10,974 nt of DNA, taken from assembly GCA_001953115.1 (NCBI GenBank), contig LSSL01007729.1, positions 1-10,974 on the forward strand, read 5' to 3'. Both the position numbers and the translations under genes were made by a program. Shown piece by piece: positions 10,012 to 10,974 of the stretch. The stretch's first letter is position 1; each line of letters begins with the position of its first letter. The notes below the pieces were generated by a model. It searched no databases. It was not told the origin of the DNA and was given only the letters and a program-made list of their open reading frames with translations. This stretch comes from Smittium mucronatum (Eukaryota > Kickxellomycota > Harpellomycetes > Harpellales > Legeriomycetaceae).

Positions 10012-10277
10012 AAAATTGAAAAGAAAAAATCTAGTACACTTTCTATTAATTATATTCATTGCTTTTCAAGTTATAAAACTTTTTTTTTAAAATTACTTGC
10101 ACTTTCCTTTAAAGATGTAAAGAGAAATTGTTTTTTTTTTTCCAAAAAAATAACTAAATTAATGATCAGAAAGGATGTTTAGCGAAATGAGTAAAGCTAA
10201 TTAGCTTAAAAGAAGAAAAGTATTCATGAATAGAAAGTATTATGTTTGGGTATATATGTATAGTTGGGACGAATAAA
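10012..10277. terminator. Convergent 3' region with AATAAA at 10272-10277
   Basis: The gap between the BAR-SH3 stop and the RRP8 stop is AT-rich and shows no reading frame of its own. The only AATAAA that I see for the plus-strand gene lies at 10272-10277, immediately beside the RRP8 stop codon (10280-10278 on the minus strand). If it is used, the BAR-SH3 3' UTR is about 260-290 bases and overlaps the RRP8 end. Fungal poly(A) signals are loose, so an upstream site is also possible. Confidence 0.35.
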
Positions 10278-10821
10278 TCATCTTCGTTTATAAATACAAG
10301 GCTTCATTAACTGGTCGACTGTAAAGTCCTGGAATTCAGGTTTCTTTTTAGGCGAATCGAATTCTTTTGAAAGAGTCAAGAAAATAAACATTTTGTTTCT
10401 AGTATCCTAAAATGAAATAAAAAAAAAGTTATAAGAGAAGTTTTTTTTAAAAGAAATGGGCCAAACTTGTAAAAATAGTAAAGGAGGGTATACAATCCGT
10501 ACTTTTTTATCGAGCTTAAAGCCAATTGAGCTGAGACAGGCAATAAAATGATCAATGTTGGGGAACCGGCTAACGACTTCAGCAATAATCAGTTCACCAC
10601 TTTGTGATGATAAAAAAAAAAACGAAAAATTCAAAGAAAATTCAGGCAAAAAAAAAAATTAAAGATGTATAAACAAGAAAATAAAATTCGATTTTATGGA
10701 AGGTTACTGATTACTTTTGTTTTAATATTCGGTTAGCTTCGTAAACGAAATTAATCCAGTCAGTTCCCATCAAAGCCAGACTAAAGACAACTATATCGAC
10801 GGAGCAGTTTTTCAGAGGAAC
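10278..10821 (-). CDS. RRP8: Ribosomal RNA-processing protein 8 (rRNA m1A methyltransferase), C-terminal exons
   Basis: Rrp8 is a nucleolar S-adenosylmethionine-dependent enzyme that makes 1-methyladenosine in the large-subunit rRNA and supports early processing. Three exons are visible in reading order: 10821-10715, 10599-10503 and 10406-10278, ending in TGA. They total 110 residues and stay in phase. The first gives VPLKNCSVDIVVFSLALMGT and the EANRILK stretch. The second joins as N-GELIIAEV with SRFPNIDHF, and the third holds NKMF and ends KPCIYKRR, the family C-terminus. Introns are 10714-10600 (GTAATC to AAG) and 10502-10407 (GTACGG to TAG). A donor nine bases further on (GTATAC) is also in phase but would add three residues not expected in the family. 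The start of the first exon follows an AAAAG acceptor. The N-terminal part and the SAM-binding core lie beyond the right edge, after an intron of at least 153 bases. I see no disabling change. Confidence 0.93.
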
Positions 10822-10944
10822 CTTTTAAAAAAATAAAAAGATGGATATGTTTTTTTTAAAATAATTCTATAAAAATAACGTCAAGAAGATAGGAGCACGA
10901 AAATGATGGTTCTGTTAAAAAACTATTACACAATCAGGTGAAGC

Positions 10945-10973
10945 TTTTTTTTTTTTTTTTTTTTTAAAAAAAA
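10945..10973. repeat. T21-A8 homopolymer junction
   Basis: Twenty-one T are followed by eight A at the right edge, inside the presumed RRP8 intron. On the minus (RRP8) strand this reads eight T then twenty-one A. The length is likely unstable and prone to sequencing or assembly error. Confidence 0.9.
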
Positions 10974-10974
10974 T

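Noticed and set aside
10376..10585. Minus-strand open frame of 69 codons.
   Set aside because: It is a wrong-frame shadow over the RRP8 exon 10599-10503 and the following intron.

Overview
The window looks like nuclear DNA of an AT-rich filamentous or early-diverging fungus. The reasons are short introns of about 90-180 bases with GT(A)/AG borders, a fungal-type N-BAR plus SH3 protein (Rvs167/Hob1 group), the rRNA methyltransferase Rrp8 next to it, and long AT-rich, homopolymer-loaded DNA between genes. I cannot name the species. A Mucoromycota or Glomeromycotina-like genome is my guess from composition only.

Layout: (1) 1 to about 1456, minus strand: remains of a protein-coding sequence that I cannot identify. 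It has long same-frame open stretches broken by scattered stops and a few frameshifts at A or T runs, and its downstream part leaves the window at base 1. (2) About 1600-6350: extremely AT-rich DNA with no gene I can support. It holds a (TA)n microsatellite, two neat inverted repeats and one small GC-richer island. (3) 6350-7810: moderately AT-rich DNA upstream of the first intact gene, with a GC-richer patch at about 7270-7700 that is open on both strands but unassigned. (4) 7811-10011, plus strand: a complete six-exon gene for a 512-residue BAR-SH3 membrane-curvature/endocytosis protein. All splice phases agree, and intron 3 uses a GC-AG border. (5) 10278 to beyond the right edge, minus strand: the last three exons of RRP8, ending in the family's C-terminal KPCIYKRR.

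The two intact genes are convergent, with 266 bases between stop codons. The only AATAAA seen in that gap on the plus strand touches the RRP8 stop codon, so their 3' ends probably overlap. Their products are not known to act in one pathway: one works in endocytosis and actin patches, the other in nucleolar 25S rRNA methylation. The best follow-up points are the GC-AG intron, the 8-base first coding exon with a possible poison microexon in the following intron, and the unidentified decayed gene at the left edge.
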